Assembly (NCBI RefSeq): GCF_030035675.1
Contig: NC_084499.1
Coordinates: 17,940,739-18,004,738, forward strand
Length of the DNA: 64,000 nucleotides
Source of the DNA: Rhineura floridana
Taxonomy: Eukaryota > Chordata > Lepidosauria > Squamata > Rhineuridae
Direction: 5' to 3'
Shown here: one piece after another, positions 1-10,889 of the stretch
Layout: every line of letters begins with the position of its first letter
How positions within the stretch are numbered: position 1 is the stretch's first letter
Position numbers and translations under genes: made by a program
The notes under the pieces: model-generated
What the model was told of the DNA's origin: nothing
Databases searched by the model: none
The model's input: only the letters and a program-made list of their open reading frames with translations

Positions 1-49
1 ACAGTTCTATAGCCAGACAAAGGTTGCAGAAAGGCATGCACTAGGTAAA

Positions 50-305
50 GGTGTGCATCGAAAGGAATATATCCCTGAAACTAACATGCAAACGTGCATT
101 TGGAGAGATGGCTTGCAACCATGTGTGTATTCGTCAAAGCAGCATACAAAAATGTCTTCAGTAGGAGAAATTCGCACGAACACACTGAATTTTCATGAGG
201 ATTTAAAAAAAAAAGTTGGATTGCTGCAGAAATCTAAATGTAAGATTGAATCAGTGAGAAACAGAGAGAGCCAAAACTGTCAAATTTTCCCGTCACTAGA
301 TCTAC
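50..305 (+). mobile_element. hAT-type MITE, family A (TAGGGATGGG), fragment
   Basis: This stretch shares the family A interior: TTTTCATGAGGATTT followed by an A-run, TTGCTGCAGAAAT, and a GAGAAACAGAG...CCAAAACTG end. The left terminus is missing or degraded. Family A is defined by better copies at 12329-12731 and 15250-15614. Confidence 0.65.
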
Positions 306-309
306 ATCA

Positions 310-665
310 GAGATGGGGAACCTAACGCCTGGATGCTAAAAGCGGCCTTCCAGGCCTCTCTGCGTGGCCCTCACATCTCTCCCAGGCCACATACCTCACT
401 GGCCCGGCTTCCCACCCTCTTTGAGTTGTTTTTGTCTGGCTGAAATGTGTCCCTGAACTCTGACAATACCTCTTGCGTGCCCAGATAGGGTCTAGAGAGG
501 GGTGGGTAAGTCTGTGTAGACGCTAGCCTACTGTATGAAGGTATAATTTGCACTCGTTCCTGCGCTCACTTTTGCCTCTGGCCCTGGCCGGCACTCCCAT
601 GTGGCCCCCACAAGGCTGCCCAGAAGGGAATGTGGCCCTCAGACTGAAATAGGTTCCCCATCCCG
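310..665 (+). mobile_element. hAT-type MITE, family G (GAGGGCCACATT type)
   Basis: The ends are inverted (GATGGGGAACCTA at left, TAGGTTCCCCATCCC at right). The right half has the diagnostic GGGAATGTGGCCCTCAGACTGAAA, here quoted in part. The family resembles common vertebrate Charlie-like non-autonomous hAT elements. Confidence 0.6.
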
Positions 666-725
666 ATGTGTTCTTCCCTTTGTCCAGAGGGCACCATGTT
701 GGCTACCACAGCTCTAGGTTAACAG

Positions 726-895
726 CACCCCATCCTTCCAGTTGCCTTTGCCCATGCCTCACCCCATCCTTCCAGCTGCCTTTGCCCACGCCTCACCCCA
801 TCCTTCCAGCTGCCTTTGCCCACGCCTCACCCCATCCTTCCAGCTGCCTTTGCCCATGCCTCACCCCGTCCTTCCAGCTGCCTTTGCCCACGCCT
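726..895. repeat. Minisatellite, five copies of a 34-bp unit
   Basis: The unit starts CACCCCATCCTTCCAGCTGC and continues CTTTGCCCACGCCT. It repeats five times head to tail from 726 with only a few substitutions. All reading frames through it are accidental. Confidence 0.95.
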
Positions 896-1600
896 TACGC
901 CCTTCTGAGCTTCATTCATCCTCTTTGCCAGCCTCCTCGGATGGCTACTTTGCGATCAAAGCTCGGGGCTGCACAGCGGTGGCCAAGGCCAACGGAACAG
1001 CTCAGCAAAAAGGCTGGAGATGCCAAGGGTAAAACCCTTCCCTCCTCCCCTGCCGCCGCCCTCCTTAATTGCTTCCCTGTCCACCTTTTCTGCCCTCCAG
1101 GCCAAGACTCTGTGACATTACACAGTCATTCAGTCGCTAAAGGCTAGACAAATGGAATATTTTCGCATTTGGATGCAGAGTTCAGGCCCCACTGCCCCAG
1201 AATAATGGCCGACACTATTAAGCCAACCGTTTGATTTAGAGGATTTCATGCCGCCGTATAGGCGTCCTTATTTGAACATCTCTTTGTGGGGAAATAGCCC
1301 TAATTTGTGCCTCCTGGGACCCTGCGGGGCACGGTTTTGCTCCTGCCAGTTCACTGACCTAACAGGAGTGGGCTGCGGAAGGAACCAGGAACATGCTGAG
1401 GGCGGTGCAGTGGATTAGTAAAAGTTGCTGAACTGTGATATTTCCAGCAGCATAGACAGGCTGGCAATTGCTTAGGACATAACTCTTTGGGAATAGGGCC
1501 GAATTAGCATCCTTTCCATCCTGCCTAACAACCATCAAGAAAGAAAAGAACAGCTCCGTGTAACATAGAACTTTGCATCTCCCTTCACTAAAATCAGCTT
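896..1600. other. Unique sequence, no gene recognised
   Basis: I recognise no transposon. An exon-like stretch at 918-1030 has an AG acceptor-like start and a GGTAAA-like end but no recognisable protein. 1180-1400 (CGACACTATTAAGCC, TAGCCCTAATTTGTGCC) looks more like non-coding conserved DNA. Confidence 0.4.
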
Positions 1601-1704
1601 ATATATATATAAGTATAGACCAAAGAGGTATACTGGCCGTATATGGGGTAAGGTGATCCTTCAAGTAAACTTTCAGTTAATTCTGCCTACTAATTACCTC
1701 AATC

Positions 1705-1821
1705 CAGAGCTTGGAAAAGTTACTTTTTTGAACTACAACTCCCATCAGCCCCAGCCAGCATGGCCACTGGATTGGGCTGATGGGAGTTGTAGTTCAAAAA
1801 AAATAACTTTTCCAAGCTCTG
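1705..1821. mobile_element. hAT-type palindromic MITE, family F, with target duplication
   Basis: Arms of about 50 bp are nearly perfect inverted copies. Ends are CAGAGCTTGG and CCAAGCTCTG, and the core carries AACTACAACTCCCATCAG on both strands. Flanks are CCTCAATC and CTTCAATC, a 7/8 match, as expected for a hAT 8-bp duplication. Confidence 0.85.
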
Positions 1822-1979
1822 CTTCAATCCTATTCACCTTGACTATCAATGTGAGCTGCAGCTGTTGACCAAATAAATAATTTTTAGTCGTCCTTTTCAT
1901 GGCTTAATTTGTTCGATTAGAAATCATTGGCAAGTCAGCAATCCCATAATACAGACTTTGAAGAAAGTGCAAGAGTGGA

Positions 1980-2073
1980 ATTATTATTGTTATTATTGTT
2001 ATTGTTATTATTGTTGTTGTTATTGTTGTTGTTGTTATTGTTGTTGTTGTTATTATTATTATTATTATTATTG
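1980..2073. repeat. TTG/TTA trinucleotide microsatellite
   Basis: About 94 bases of interspersed TTG and TTA units. It adjoins the 3' tail of the antisense LINE that follows and probably grew from that tail. Confidence 0.9.
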
Positions 2074-2485
2074 ACCCACCTTTCACCCTGAGGTCCCAGG
2101 GTGGGTCACGGGGCAGTTTAAAATACATGATTAAAAACAGGGAAAAACAGGCTGGGTCCTGCAAATCTGTGCCTCAGGTGTCAAAGGGCAAAGAGGTGCG
2201 TCTTCAGCATTCCCCCAAAACTGTACAGTACAGTGAAGTTGACAGACGCACCTCAGTGGGGAGGGAATTCCACAACTTTGGGGCTGCCCCAGAGGAGATC
2301 TTCTCTTGGGCTCCCCCCCCCCGAGCTTCTGAAGGCAGCACCACCACCAGGAAGGACCCTTCCACCGGTAATAACGCTGAGAGGGTCTGTGAGGAAGGAG
2401 GAGGTTTTTCAGATATTTGAGGCCTGAGTTGTTTACGGCTTTAAATGCTTGAACTGGGCCCAGAAACAAATTGGCAGCCAAGTTA
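2050..2485 (-). mobile_element. L2/CR1-like LINE 3' end, antisense
   Basis: Read on the - strand it holds the PRLWNSLP-type region at the C-terminus of the LINE reverse transcriptase (GGAGGGAATTCCACAAC on +), then 3' UTR, then the TTA-type tail. It is the same family as 6262-6641. Confidence 0.65.
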
Positions 2486-2679
2486 AGCTATTACAGTAAC
2501 ACACCAGAACATAGGTTGTGGGGAAGGAAGTGTCTCCTTGGCTCAGAGGTCTCCATTGTGGTGCTGCCAACTCTTGCCATTGCTCTCAGTAAGGGCCCCC
2601 CTCCATTATTTAGAATCGCCTCTGAAACTGATCAGCGGTTTTCAGGCCCTCTTCTCAACACCCCCTTCTGGTTTATTTG

Positions 2680-2920
2680 TTTAATTTGTTACATATATGT
2701 CCCATCTTTTCCTCCAAGGAGCTCAAGGTGGCATTCACAGTTTCCCCCGGCCCCCATACGCTTCTCACAACAACCCTAGGAGGTAGGTTAGGCTGAGAGA
2801 CAGTGACTGGCCCAAGGTCACACCCAGTGAGCTTCATGGCTGAGTGCGGATCCGAAACTTGCTCTTGTAGGTCCTAGTCCAGCACTCTAAACCATTACAC
2901 CATGCTGAGTCATTTTTATA
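2680..2920 (-). mobile_element. tRNA-headed SINE with L2/CR1-like tail, antisense
   Basis: Starts (tail side) with CCAAGGAGCTCAAGGTGG, then GGTTAGGCTGAGAGACAG, then TTCATGGCTGAG, and ends in the tRNA-like head ACCATTACACC. This is the Sauria SINE head with a tail unlike Bov-B. Confidence 0.75.
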
Positions 2921-3239
2921 AGAAAAATATGTATTCCAAAAAATATTTCATTCATGGCTATGTTTTCTTTAAGACTTGATGGAATGGGTCTGTTTAAGTG
3001 CACCAAACCTTCACATCCCTCCAGTTTATGTCACTGTGGCACAGTTTGCTACCAGACTTCATGGTAGGCTGGGACACCAGACCCAATCCAAGGTGTCAGC
3101 ATGAACATATAAACCCCTAGATTGCTCGGAACCAAAGTTCCTAAAGAGCGCCTTCCCCAATATCAACCATCTTGGACCCTGCAATGGGCAGGTGAGGCCT
3201 TGGTGGTGGTGAAGTGCATCTGACTCCCTTGTTGTTGAC
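2921..3239. other. Unassigned sequence
   Basis: No ORF of interest and no repeat recognised within the window. It could be an old repeat too decayed to name. Confidence 0.3.
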
Positions 3240-3520
3240 TTTCAGGAGGAATTGAAAAAACATTCCTGTTTACCCAGGCATTTGATGGCTGAAAGACACT
3301 GTACCTGGCAACCCTGAGACCACCGGTCTTAATAATGTTTTTAACTGTTTCTAGATAGTTTTATCTTTGGCGTGTTTGCTGCCCTGGGCTGGTACGGGAG
3401 AAAGGGTGGGATATAAACAGAAATAATAATAACAACAATAATAATATTTCACAGCGTAACAAGGAACAGACAGGTCCCTACCCGAAGAAGCTTACAATTC
3501 AAAATCCTACATAGTGAAGG
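3240..3520 (+). mobile_element. LINE 3' end (L2/CR1-like)
   Basis: Contains the typical tail progression: CAGGCATTTGATGGCTGA, a T-rich linker, GGGTGGGATATAAACAG, then AATAATAATAACAAC. Only the last few hundred bases of the element are present. Confidence 0.6.
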
Positions 3521-3539
3521 CTATAGAGCAAAGACAGCC

Positions 3540-3660
3540 TTCTGGAAGTTTTGGGGTTCCATTAGTCCCAGCCAGCCTGGCCAGTGGTCAGAGATGATGG
3601 AAACTGTAGTCAACAACATCTGGAGGGCATCCCTTTGGCAACCCTTGCAACAGGAGGAGG
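3540..3660. mobile_element. hAT-type MITE, family F, degraded
   Basis: Recognisable by CCCAGCCAGCCTGGCC and AACATCTGGAGGGC. The inverted arms have diverged. Confidence 0.55.
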
Positions 3661-3769
3661 CGAGGCAGAAGGGCCAGAGTCGTCTACAGGAGGAGAGGAC
3701 CTTTGCCATGAGAGCCGAGAGATAAGAGAGGCGAAGCCATGATGGGCTGAGAATATATATACCAGGACC

Positions 3770-4066
3770 TACCGTGGCTGGTGCCCATTGAGGCAGGTGG
3801 AGCGGAAGTCAGGCAGCCCAACGGTAGCTGGAGCCAATGAAAGGCAGTCAACTAATCCTAGTTTTCTCCCCATCCTCCTCCCTGCAGAGTTCTACAAGGG
3901 CAAAAACTGAGGCTAAGGGGGAAGAAGCTGATAGGCAATGCTACCCCTGAACTGGTTGTATGTTAGGCAGCCAGGTGGGGTGGGGGCTGGTTGATGGCAG
4001 GCTGAGATTGGTGGGGCCCTGCTCCATCCGCTCTTACGGGCCAGCCTCCACCAACCAGGACAGCTC
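3770..4066 (+). mobile_element. hAT-type MITE, family E (CCAGTGGTGGCTGG)
   Basis: Runs from CCGTGGCTGGTGCCC to GGCCAGCCTCCACCA, inverted at the ends. Internal landmarks are AGCCAATGAAAGGCAG, GAGTTCTACAAGGGCAA and AAGAAGCTGATAGGCAA. Related copies lie at 12218-12800, 13460-13605, 51750-51930 and 59511-59789. Confidence 0.7.
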
Positions 4067-4760
4067 CGCTTGCTATGGGATGCAAGCAAGGAATTGACAA
4101 GCAAATGTTTGGGTACCTTGGCAAAAAGGCTTCATCTGCAACCTAGTGCAAACATTAAAATAAAATCAAAGACTCCTTCGCCAGACGATGAGCAACTCTC
4201 TCCCAAACACACCTTTTGTTGCCTGGGGAGGTTTCATCAGGTTAAAAAAAATAAAAATTCCAAAGAGAGTAATTAAGGAATTGCCCACTGTATCAACTTT
4301 TCCAGAGCAACCCTTGGTGCCAGAATTTGACACCCACTGGAGACCTGATACCAGCACACAGCCTGATCTTTCCTAAAAACAAACAGCTGAGATTTAACGT
4401 GCACATGCGTGTTTACATTTCCTCAGTTTCTTAGAAGGAAAAGCATGATATTTTAGAACTCAGCTGACAGGTAGAGCTCAGAAGGCTCCTCCCGCTCTTC
4501 TCATGTCAGGAAATTAAAATCCTGTATTTTTAGTTAAATAATCAGCCTCTGAGATGTGGGTTACATGGCGGGTTGGTAGAAGTGTGCTTGCTTGCTCCTC
4601 GAATGTTGCATTTCCTGTTCTTTCTGCTCAAGAGCAGAACTGGGACAAACGAGGCTCCCCAGCAGGACCTCTGGTACCAAACGTTTGCGGAGGGAGTTTA
4701 CAGATATGGAGAGGGTGCATAAGTTGGCCACCTCTCCTATGTCCAGGGACAGGCCTTGAT
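4067..4760. other. Unassigned intergenic sequence
   Basis: No recognisable protein, RNA gene or transposon. The middle (4380-4560) is AT-rich and unique. Confidence 0.3.
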
Positions 4761-4764
4761 TTCA

Positions 4765-5110
4765 GGGATGTGGAAACTTTTTTCAGTCTGAGGGCCTCAT
4801 TCCCTTGTGGGAAACCTTCCAGGGACCACGTGCCAGGTAGGGGCGAGGCCAGAGGGAAAAGCGGACCGAACAACAGATGTAAATGTTACCTTTTGTACTG
4901 TAAGCTAGTTTCTAGCCAAACAGACACACACATCCATCCATCATCCATCCATCCAAGCAAGAGGCATTATCAAACTTCAAGGGCATGTCCCAGCCAGTCA
5001 AGAATGCTCAAGCCAAGCAGGACCAGTGAGGGGGTAGCCTGGGGAGCATCACAAAGGCCAGATAAGTGTGCCTGGAAAACTGCATTTGGTCCCTAAGTTT
5101 CCGCACCCCG
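4765..5110 (+). mobile_element. hAT-type MITE, family G
   Basis: Begins GGGATGTGGAAACTTTTTTC followed by AGTCTGAGGGCC, the same terminus as the 310-665 copy. It ends TTTGGTCCCTAAGTTTCCGC. It includes a short CATC microsatellite near 4931-4956. Confidence 0.6.
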
Positions 5111-5759
5111 GTTCTCTTGGAAGAGATGTGAAGTTCCAGTCCAGTTTAAAGGTAAACAGTCCTACAAAGGGAGACTTGCAACGGCCTTGACGTTGTCCCT
5201 CAGTAGTTGCAACACCTGGACTGCAGCCTGAGCAGTCACAGTCTTCCCCACTAGGATTATTTGTAGAGTTTCTGTTTAAATTACTATATAGCCATTATTT
5301 CTAATGACTTTTTATTGGAGTGTGGTATATATTGCAGCAGAGTGCAGAGATAAATCGTCTGGCAAGACTATTGGTTGAAAGAATTAAAGCAACTTTAGGT
5401 TTTGTTACTACTGGGAAATGAAGTCATTCTGGCTAAAGACATACACGTGGCAGAGCCATGAGGCTTTCACTCAGAGGCGCTATTGTTGACTGACTACAAA
5501 GGAAGAGGGAGGGAGGAAGTAAAGACTTTGAAAAAACACACAGGTAGTTACTAAAAAAGAAATCGGTGAGGGAAGAATAGGTTGCCTTTATGTCTATCGC
5601 CCACCCCCCACTATTTCAAGTTAATTGCTACAAATATTGGTCCCAACAATTTTGCCAATATTAGGTTATTTACTAGTTTTACTGTATATGGTATGTTTGA
5701 ATATTCTGTGCACCCACTTTGACATTTCCTTGAATACAAGTGGTATGTAAATGTGTTTA
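5111..5759. other. Unassigned intergenic sequence
   Basis: AT-rich sequence without recognisable repeat or coding potential. Confidence 0.3.
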
Positions 5760-5870
5760 TTTTTAAATAAGTGAATGAAGTCTGTTGTGAGGATGAAATA
5801 TTGGGGATGCCACTTTGAGCTCTTGGAGGAAAGGTGGGCTATAAATGTAACAAACGGATAAATATATATT
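5760..5870 (+). mobile_element. SINE/LINE 3' tail fragment
   Basis: Contains GCCACTTTGAGCTCTTGGAG followed by GAAAGGTGGGCTATAAATG, the L2/CR1-like tail also seen on tRNA-headed SINEs. The head is not recognised. Confidence 0.55.
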
Positions 5871-6059
5871 TTAAAAGCATGGCTGTAGTCAGAACACACA
5901 GATCTCATCAACTTGCTCTGTACATGGTTTCAGCATTTAACTTAATTAAAATTAAACAAAGGGGCATATTGTCAAAAGCTCAACACATAAAGCAGAGTTC
6001 TGCTGAGTCAAACGTCTAATCTCACTATCTGTGCGGTAGTCACATTCACGCAAGGATGG

Positions 6060-6890
6060 ATTCAGTTCACATTGAAAGCTGAATCTATCAAATTTGCACT
6101 TTTCAAAATATGAGAACTGAAAAGCAGCCATCCTTTGACATTCACACTTACCTGAATGTTGCAGTACAGTTCTCCAACAATAGAATTCCTACAAAAATGC
6201 ATATTTATTTATTTATTTATTTATTGCATTTATTTATTCGTGGGAAGTGTGCATAAAAATTATAATAATAATAATAATAAAACTTTATTTTTACCCCGCC
6301 CTTTTCCAATAGGACTCAGAGCGGCTTACAACTAAAAACAACATCGTTAAAAACATACAGAATATATTATTAAAAAAGAATTAAACTATCAGGGAAGTTA
6401 AAAACTACAAGATATAAGTTAAAATAGCAAATAATTTAAAATAATAAAACCATATAATATGATCACCAAGCCTATAAGACATTAATCCTGGTCGTTCTCT
6501 GTCCCAAATGCCCGCTGAAATAAAACAGTCTTTACTTGTCGCCGAAAAGACGGCAAGGAGGGAGCTGATGGTACCTCACTCGGGAGGGAGTTCCACAACC
6601 TAGGGGCGACCACCGAAAAGGCCCTATCTCGTGTCCGCGTAAAAATGAATATACTACTGAAACTAACATACACCCATGCACTGTATTGGGAGAAATTGCT
6701 TGCAGAAATCTGTACGTTTGTCAAAACGGTATATATATAAAAATGTACTTATGAGGGAAAAATTGCACTAAAATGCTGAAGAATTTTCATGAGGGTTTTT
6801 TTTAAATCAAATCACTGCAGAAATGTGGAAAACTGAATTTAAAACTGGAAAAATGAGAAGAGAGAATGGAAATTGACATTTCCTTCCATT
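6060..6890 (+). mobile_element. hAT-type MITE, family A, split by a LINE
   Basis: The left half (6060-6261) and right half (6642-6890) together make one family A element. The LINE at 6262-6641 sits between CATAAAAAT and GTAAAAATG, so a short TAAAAAT duplication may mark the insertion. Confidence 0.75.
6262..6641 (-). mobile_element. L2/CR1-like LINE, 3' fragment inside a MITE
   Basis: On the - strand it encodes about 45 residues of the reverse-transcriptase C-terminus (RDRAFSVVAPRLWNSLP..., ending near KTVLFQRAF), stop at 6482, then about 210 bp of 3' UTR and a TTA-repeat tail. The 5' part is missing, as is usual for LINE copies. Confidence 0.8.
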
Positions 6891-7019
6891 CTTTAATAGT
6901 GGGGGAGACTAAGAGGTCTGTGCCTTCGCTCAGTCTAACCTCCAGGTGCTCACTGTTGATGGGCATCACCAACCCGCCTCCTGCTGTCTTTTCTAGGGTT
7001 CTCCATCTTCAAACCCAAC

Positions 7020-7076
7020 AAGGTTGGAAAGGTTGGGAAAATGAGAAACAGAGGGAACCGAACTGACAGATTCCTT
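7020..7076 (+). mobile_element. Family A MITE, right-end fragment
   Basis: AAATGAGAAACAGAGGGAAC followed by ATTCCTTCCATCCCT matches the 3' terminus of family A. Confidence 0.55.
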
Positions 7077-7259
7077 CCATCCCTGAGGTAGACAGCCTTC
7101 CCTTAAATGCTCCGCCTCCCCATTTAAAGTGGCCTCCCACCATTTTCTGCCGATTAACCCACCAGTTCAACCCAAACCTCTGGCCCTCCGCATCCAAACA
7201 ATCCGCAACATGCAACCCCCCACTGTTCCCCACCGCACATACTTTTTCAGAGTTTGGCT

Positions 7260-8024
7260 CTGTTATGAACTTAGGTAACGTCTTGTTGTGGGTTTTTTTT
7301 TTCCTTTCAAAAATATAACACCTGCTGCCACTCTCTGCAGCTTGTCACGGTGCTTGTTGACAACCTTATTGAAAGTGGCTCTCGGCGTGACGGAGGCCAA
7401 TCTTTCAGTCCCAGACACTATATGAAAGGGAAGGAGTTTTGAAGGGACGAGAGGAGTTGCAGGCGGGTGCAAGGAACCCATCAATATACCGTGGATTGAA
7501 AAAAAGGCATCCTGATCCTCCATCAACGGATGAGGCTCCTCACCTGAGCCCCCCAGCGCACCGCCTCCAATTAAATCAAAATGGTTTGTTTTTAATGGTC
7601 TTTTACACTGACAAGTGGGCTATCATTCTGGGCCGCGATAGCTGTCAGGGAGGCGAAGCAAATTCTCCGTTGATAATGCCCAATGGTTCCAATTAGGAGC
7701 CAAGGCCGCGCCTGGTGCGCTAACGATCCCCCAGCTTCCCACTAGGCCCCTTCGGTGCCGGCTGTTCCGACTTGCCTCCGCCTCCTCCTCCGCAAATTAC
7801 TGACACAAAACGGAGGCGCCCCGGCGTCTCCTCACCACGCCAGGCCCGGGCTTGTAGGGCTTAATGAGGCGATGGAAGTTTTTTTTTTCCCTGGCTTTCC
7901 CGCTAAATTCTTTTCTTGTTTGACAGCTGCTTGAGTGTTGACCTTATAAAAGATTTAGTGTTTCTCATTATTTTCTGCCAAGCATCGCAAGTGACGGCTT
8001 TCACAGATATCATTTGCATCCAGG
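7260..8024. promoter_or_regulatory. Long unique block, candidate distal enhancer
   Basis: About 760 bp with no transposon in a repeat-crowded region. It is CpG-bearing and contains TCCAATTAAATC, GTTCCAATTAGG, GCTTAATGAGG, GCAAATTACTGACAC and TTTGACAGCTGCTTG, sites of homeodomain and E-box type. Retained unique sequence 18 kb upstream of BARHL1 suggests a conserved non-coding element. Confidence 0.4.
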
Positions 8025-8270
8025 CATGTGTGTGTGTGTATGTGTACACAGAGAGAGATGTACTACAGGGTGTGCACCTGTGCATGTATGTTTCTGGCTG
8101 TACCCCCCACCCACTCTCCGGAAAGCCACCTCCCACGGGTGACACAGTTGCTTCCTTCTCAAGCCTAGCATTGTTAAACTCCCACAGGCCACAAAAATAC
8201 AGATAAATTTGCTGGAGAAGGAACTCAAATTAGGAAGTGTTTTTTTTAAATATATATATATATATTCACA
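8025..8270. repeat. TG and TA microsatellites with unique spacer
   Basis: A GTGTGTGTGTATGTGTA run lies near 8028-8046 and a TATATATATATATATA run near 8250-8266. The spacer is unassigned. Confidence 0.8.
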
Positions 8271-8789
8271 ACATGTGCCAACCCTATGAGGCCAGAGGCA
8301 GAGGTCTCCAGTGCTCAGGAGCGCTAGATATTCAAAGAAAGCGCATGGCATGCAGCCATTGAGAAGGCAGAAGGAAGAAGTCATGTTGGACTGTTCCCCG
8401 CCACATCAAAAACTCACTGCCTTGGGAAAGCTAGCGCATCAGCAAGCAAGGGACAAGCCTACCTTATTTTAATGATCTGCTATTTTTCTATGGATAGGGA
8501 GGTTTGTTTCAGGGAGTTTCAACTGAGCAAAATGACAAGGGCTTTCGTTCATCTTGTCTCTCTGGCATTCACTGTCTTTCTGTGCATCTTCCTTGCACAT
8601 TGAGACATTGGAATGAAAATTTGGCACGCTACATTCAGAATGCTGTTCTGAAACATTCAAGCTCTCCTGATTTACGACGGTCTCGGGGTGGGCAAATCAG
8701 GCTGGGTCATGTCACTTTTCACAGGCATTTGCTCTTAAGTCTGTTTTATCTTATTCCTGCATTAATCTTTTTTTAAAAAATCTGCACAA
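8271..8789. other. Unassigned, possibly conserved sequence
   Basis: No transposon recognised. 8510-8670 is unique and non-coding by eye. Confidence 0.3.
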
Positions 8790-9130
8790 AAATGCCCATT
8801 TAAAAATTTGTTTGCTTTATTTATAAATCACTTCATCTTTTTTTAAAAAAATTGTAAATGGTGTAAAGCATAAAAACAATGAACACTACCATTAAAACGA
8901 AAACATAAAACCAGTGAAACAGTAGCTTAAATGCATATAAAAACAGGAATTCAGGGAAATAATAAAAATAAATTTATTTGGTTATTTAATTAGTTATTAT
9001 AAAAGTATTTCCATACTGCCACATCATGAAACATCATCTAAAATACAGAACACCATTAAAACCAGTACAAAATTATAATTAGAGCAACTGGCTAATCAAG
9101 CAAGTTTTTTAGATAGCTGCATAGGCCTAT
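8790..9130 (-). mobile_element. Degraded LINE 3' end, antisense
   Basis: An A-rich composition with CATAAAACCAGTGAAACAG and AAACATCATCTAAAATACAG resembles antisense L2/CR1-type 3' regions. The exact family is unclear. Confidence 0.4.
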
Positions 9131-9699
9131 CAGCATATGAAAAAGGTTTCAAGAGACCCCTGAAAGTCAAAAGTACATATTTTAAAAATGTATTTTCACT
9201 CAAAACACTTGTTTCAGAATGTGATTGCTCTCGAGACGCACATTTCAAAATGTATTTTCTCTTTTTCAAGAAACGAAACAAAACTATTGTTGATAATGCT
9301 TTCTGAGTGGACAACTATGCGAGAGAACATTTGGGAACGGTGTGATTCCTCACGCATACCCAAGCTCCCATTTGTGGGGCAAATTGAGACACTTTGTATT
9401 GGAATCAGCCCAAGAACAAATATCTTAAGCACGCTCAGAATAGCGTCTAGAACACTGACCTGATGTTTTTCTTTTGCAGAGATTTTTTTACTGTGCCCTA
9501 CTAGAGCTTTTCTACCACTTTAAGTGAACCTCTCACCCCCCATCTCCAGATGTTAAATCCCTGGTGAAGTGGGCAGGAAGAAATGCTATGCACTGTTGCA
9601 CACTAGGCCAGTGCTAGGGTAGAGCGGGCACCGCTGGTCCATGAGCTGCATTCAGGGCGACATGCCCGCATTACACATTCACATTGATTTTTCATTGTA

Positions 9700-9905
9700 T
9701 TTTTCATTGCGTCTTTTATTTCTTATCATTTATTGTATTACGACGTGAATTCTATGGAATGCAAATTTCAATACAATAAAGCGCAATATAAGATACAAAT
9801 GAAGCAATTAAAATACAGTTAAAAACCACACAGCATCTAGCTGCAACAGGCAGAAAAATCCTTAAGCGGTCCACCAAGACCCTCCGCAATTTTCAAGCTG
9901 TCCGT
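9700..9905. repeat. Dispersed repeat, copy 1 of a two-copy family in this window
   Basis: It shares CAATACAATAAAG/CAATTAAATACAATAT-type A-rich sequence, CACAGCATCTAGCT, GGCAGAAAAATCCTTAAG and CCACCAAGACC with 16070-16283. Class is not recognised; a LINE 3' end is likely. Confidence 0.6.
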
Positions 9906-10850
9906 AGGGGAAAACTTTGGGAATGTCCAAAATTTTTTTTAAAAAAATTCGTTTTAGTAATATGCGAAGTAAGATGACTGGATCCGATACTAAAATATGA
10001 GAGCAGTTTAAATCCTGCAGAAATTTCACCAGGAATCAAAAGCTTTAAGGACCAGGCGCATCTCCCAGTTCCAGAGTCAGCAACAAGTTTAGGCTTCCCG
10101 AAATAATCCATGAATATTCACTAAGAGAGTCTTATCCAAACCTGGAGTGGAGACATACTTGTGGTTTATCGTTTTATTACAACTGTTGTTAATTTTCTAC
10201 ATAATAAAGTACGGGGTTGGCTTAGCAGTGCATTTCAGGGTGTTACAATACTTCATTCCAGCTCTGACACTAGGGATGCGTGTGGAATCTGTTCAGTTCT
10301 TCTCTCGATACAAACTGGCCTAATCTGCACCTCCTAGAGTCTAGGAGGAGACTTCAAGCCCCACTTGGATCAGCTGAGATCTTCCATTGCAGCCCAGCTT
10401 GAGTTCAAGCTGCAAAGGAAAACAGGTGACCAGATGTCATAATGACTTCATGTGATTGACAGGTGGGTGGCCCTGCCCACCTGTCAATGCACCTGGGTGT
10501 TTTTAACATCCCTGAAGAAGCTGCTGTCAGGCTGGTTCAGGACTTCAAATGGTCTTCAGTCCAACACATCAACCAGGACATACCCATGATGTAGTCTTTG
10601 CCCTGGGTGATGTGAGGGTAATCTGAACATAGGGGGGCTGGGGGGTAGCCCATTTTCATGGCCTGACCACAATCTGATGATGTTTGGATTGGGAGTGGCA
10701 ATTCCCGAAGGGGTGGCGGATCCATTCAGATGATCCACCCCCAGAGACTGATGGAACCTGATGGATTCCTGAATGCTCTGCAGAATTTTCTAGGGGAGGA
10801 GACTGATGATCCTATTGAATCCCTGGTCTCGCTATGGAATGACAAGATAT
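9906..10850. other. Unassigned intergenic sequence
   Basis: No recognisable gene or repeat. The reading frames here lack any protein feature. Confidence 0.3.

Positions 10851-10889
<39 letters not shown>
10851..10889. repeat. TTAG tetranucleotide microsatellite
   Basis: About ten perfect TTAG units. It abuts an A-rich antisense LINE-like stretch (10890-11110). Confidence 0.95.

Noticed and set aside
668-1147. 159-codon + strand ORF and the overlapping 96-codon ORF at 742-1032
   Set aside because: Most of each frame is translation of the 34-bp minisatellite, whose length is not a multiple that preserves one frame family-wide. No protein motif is present.
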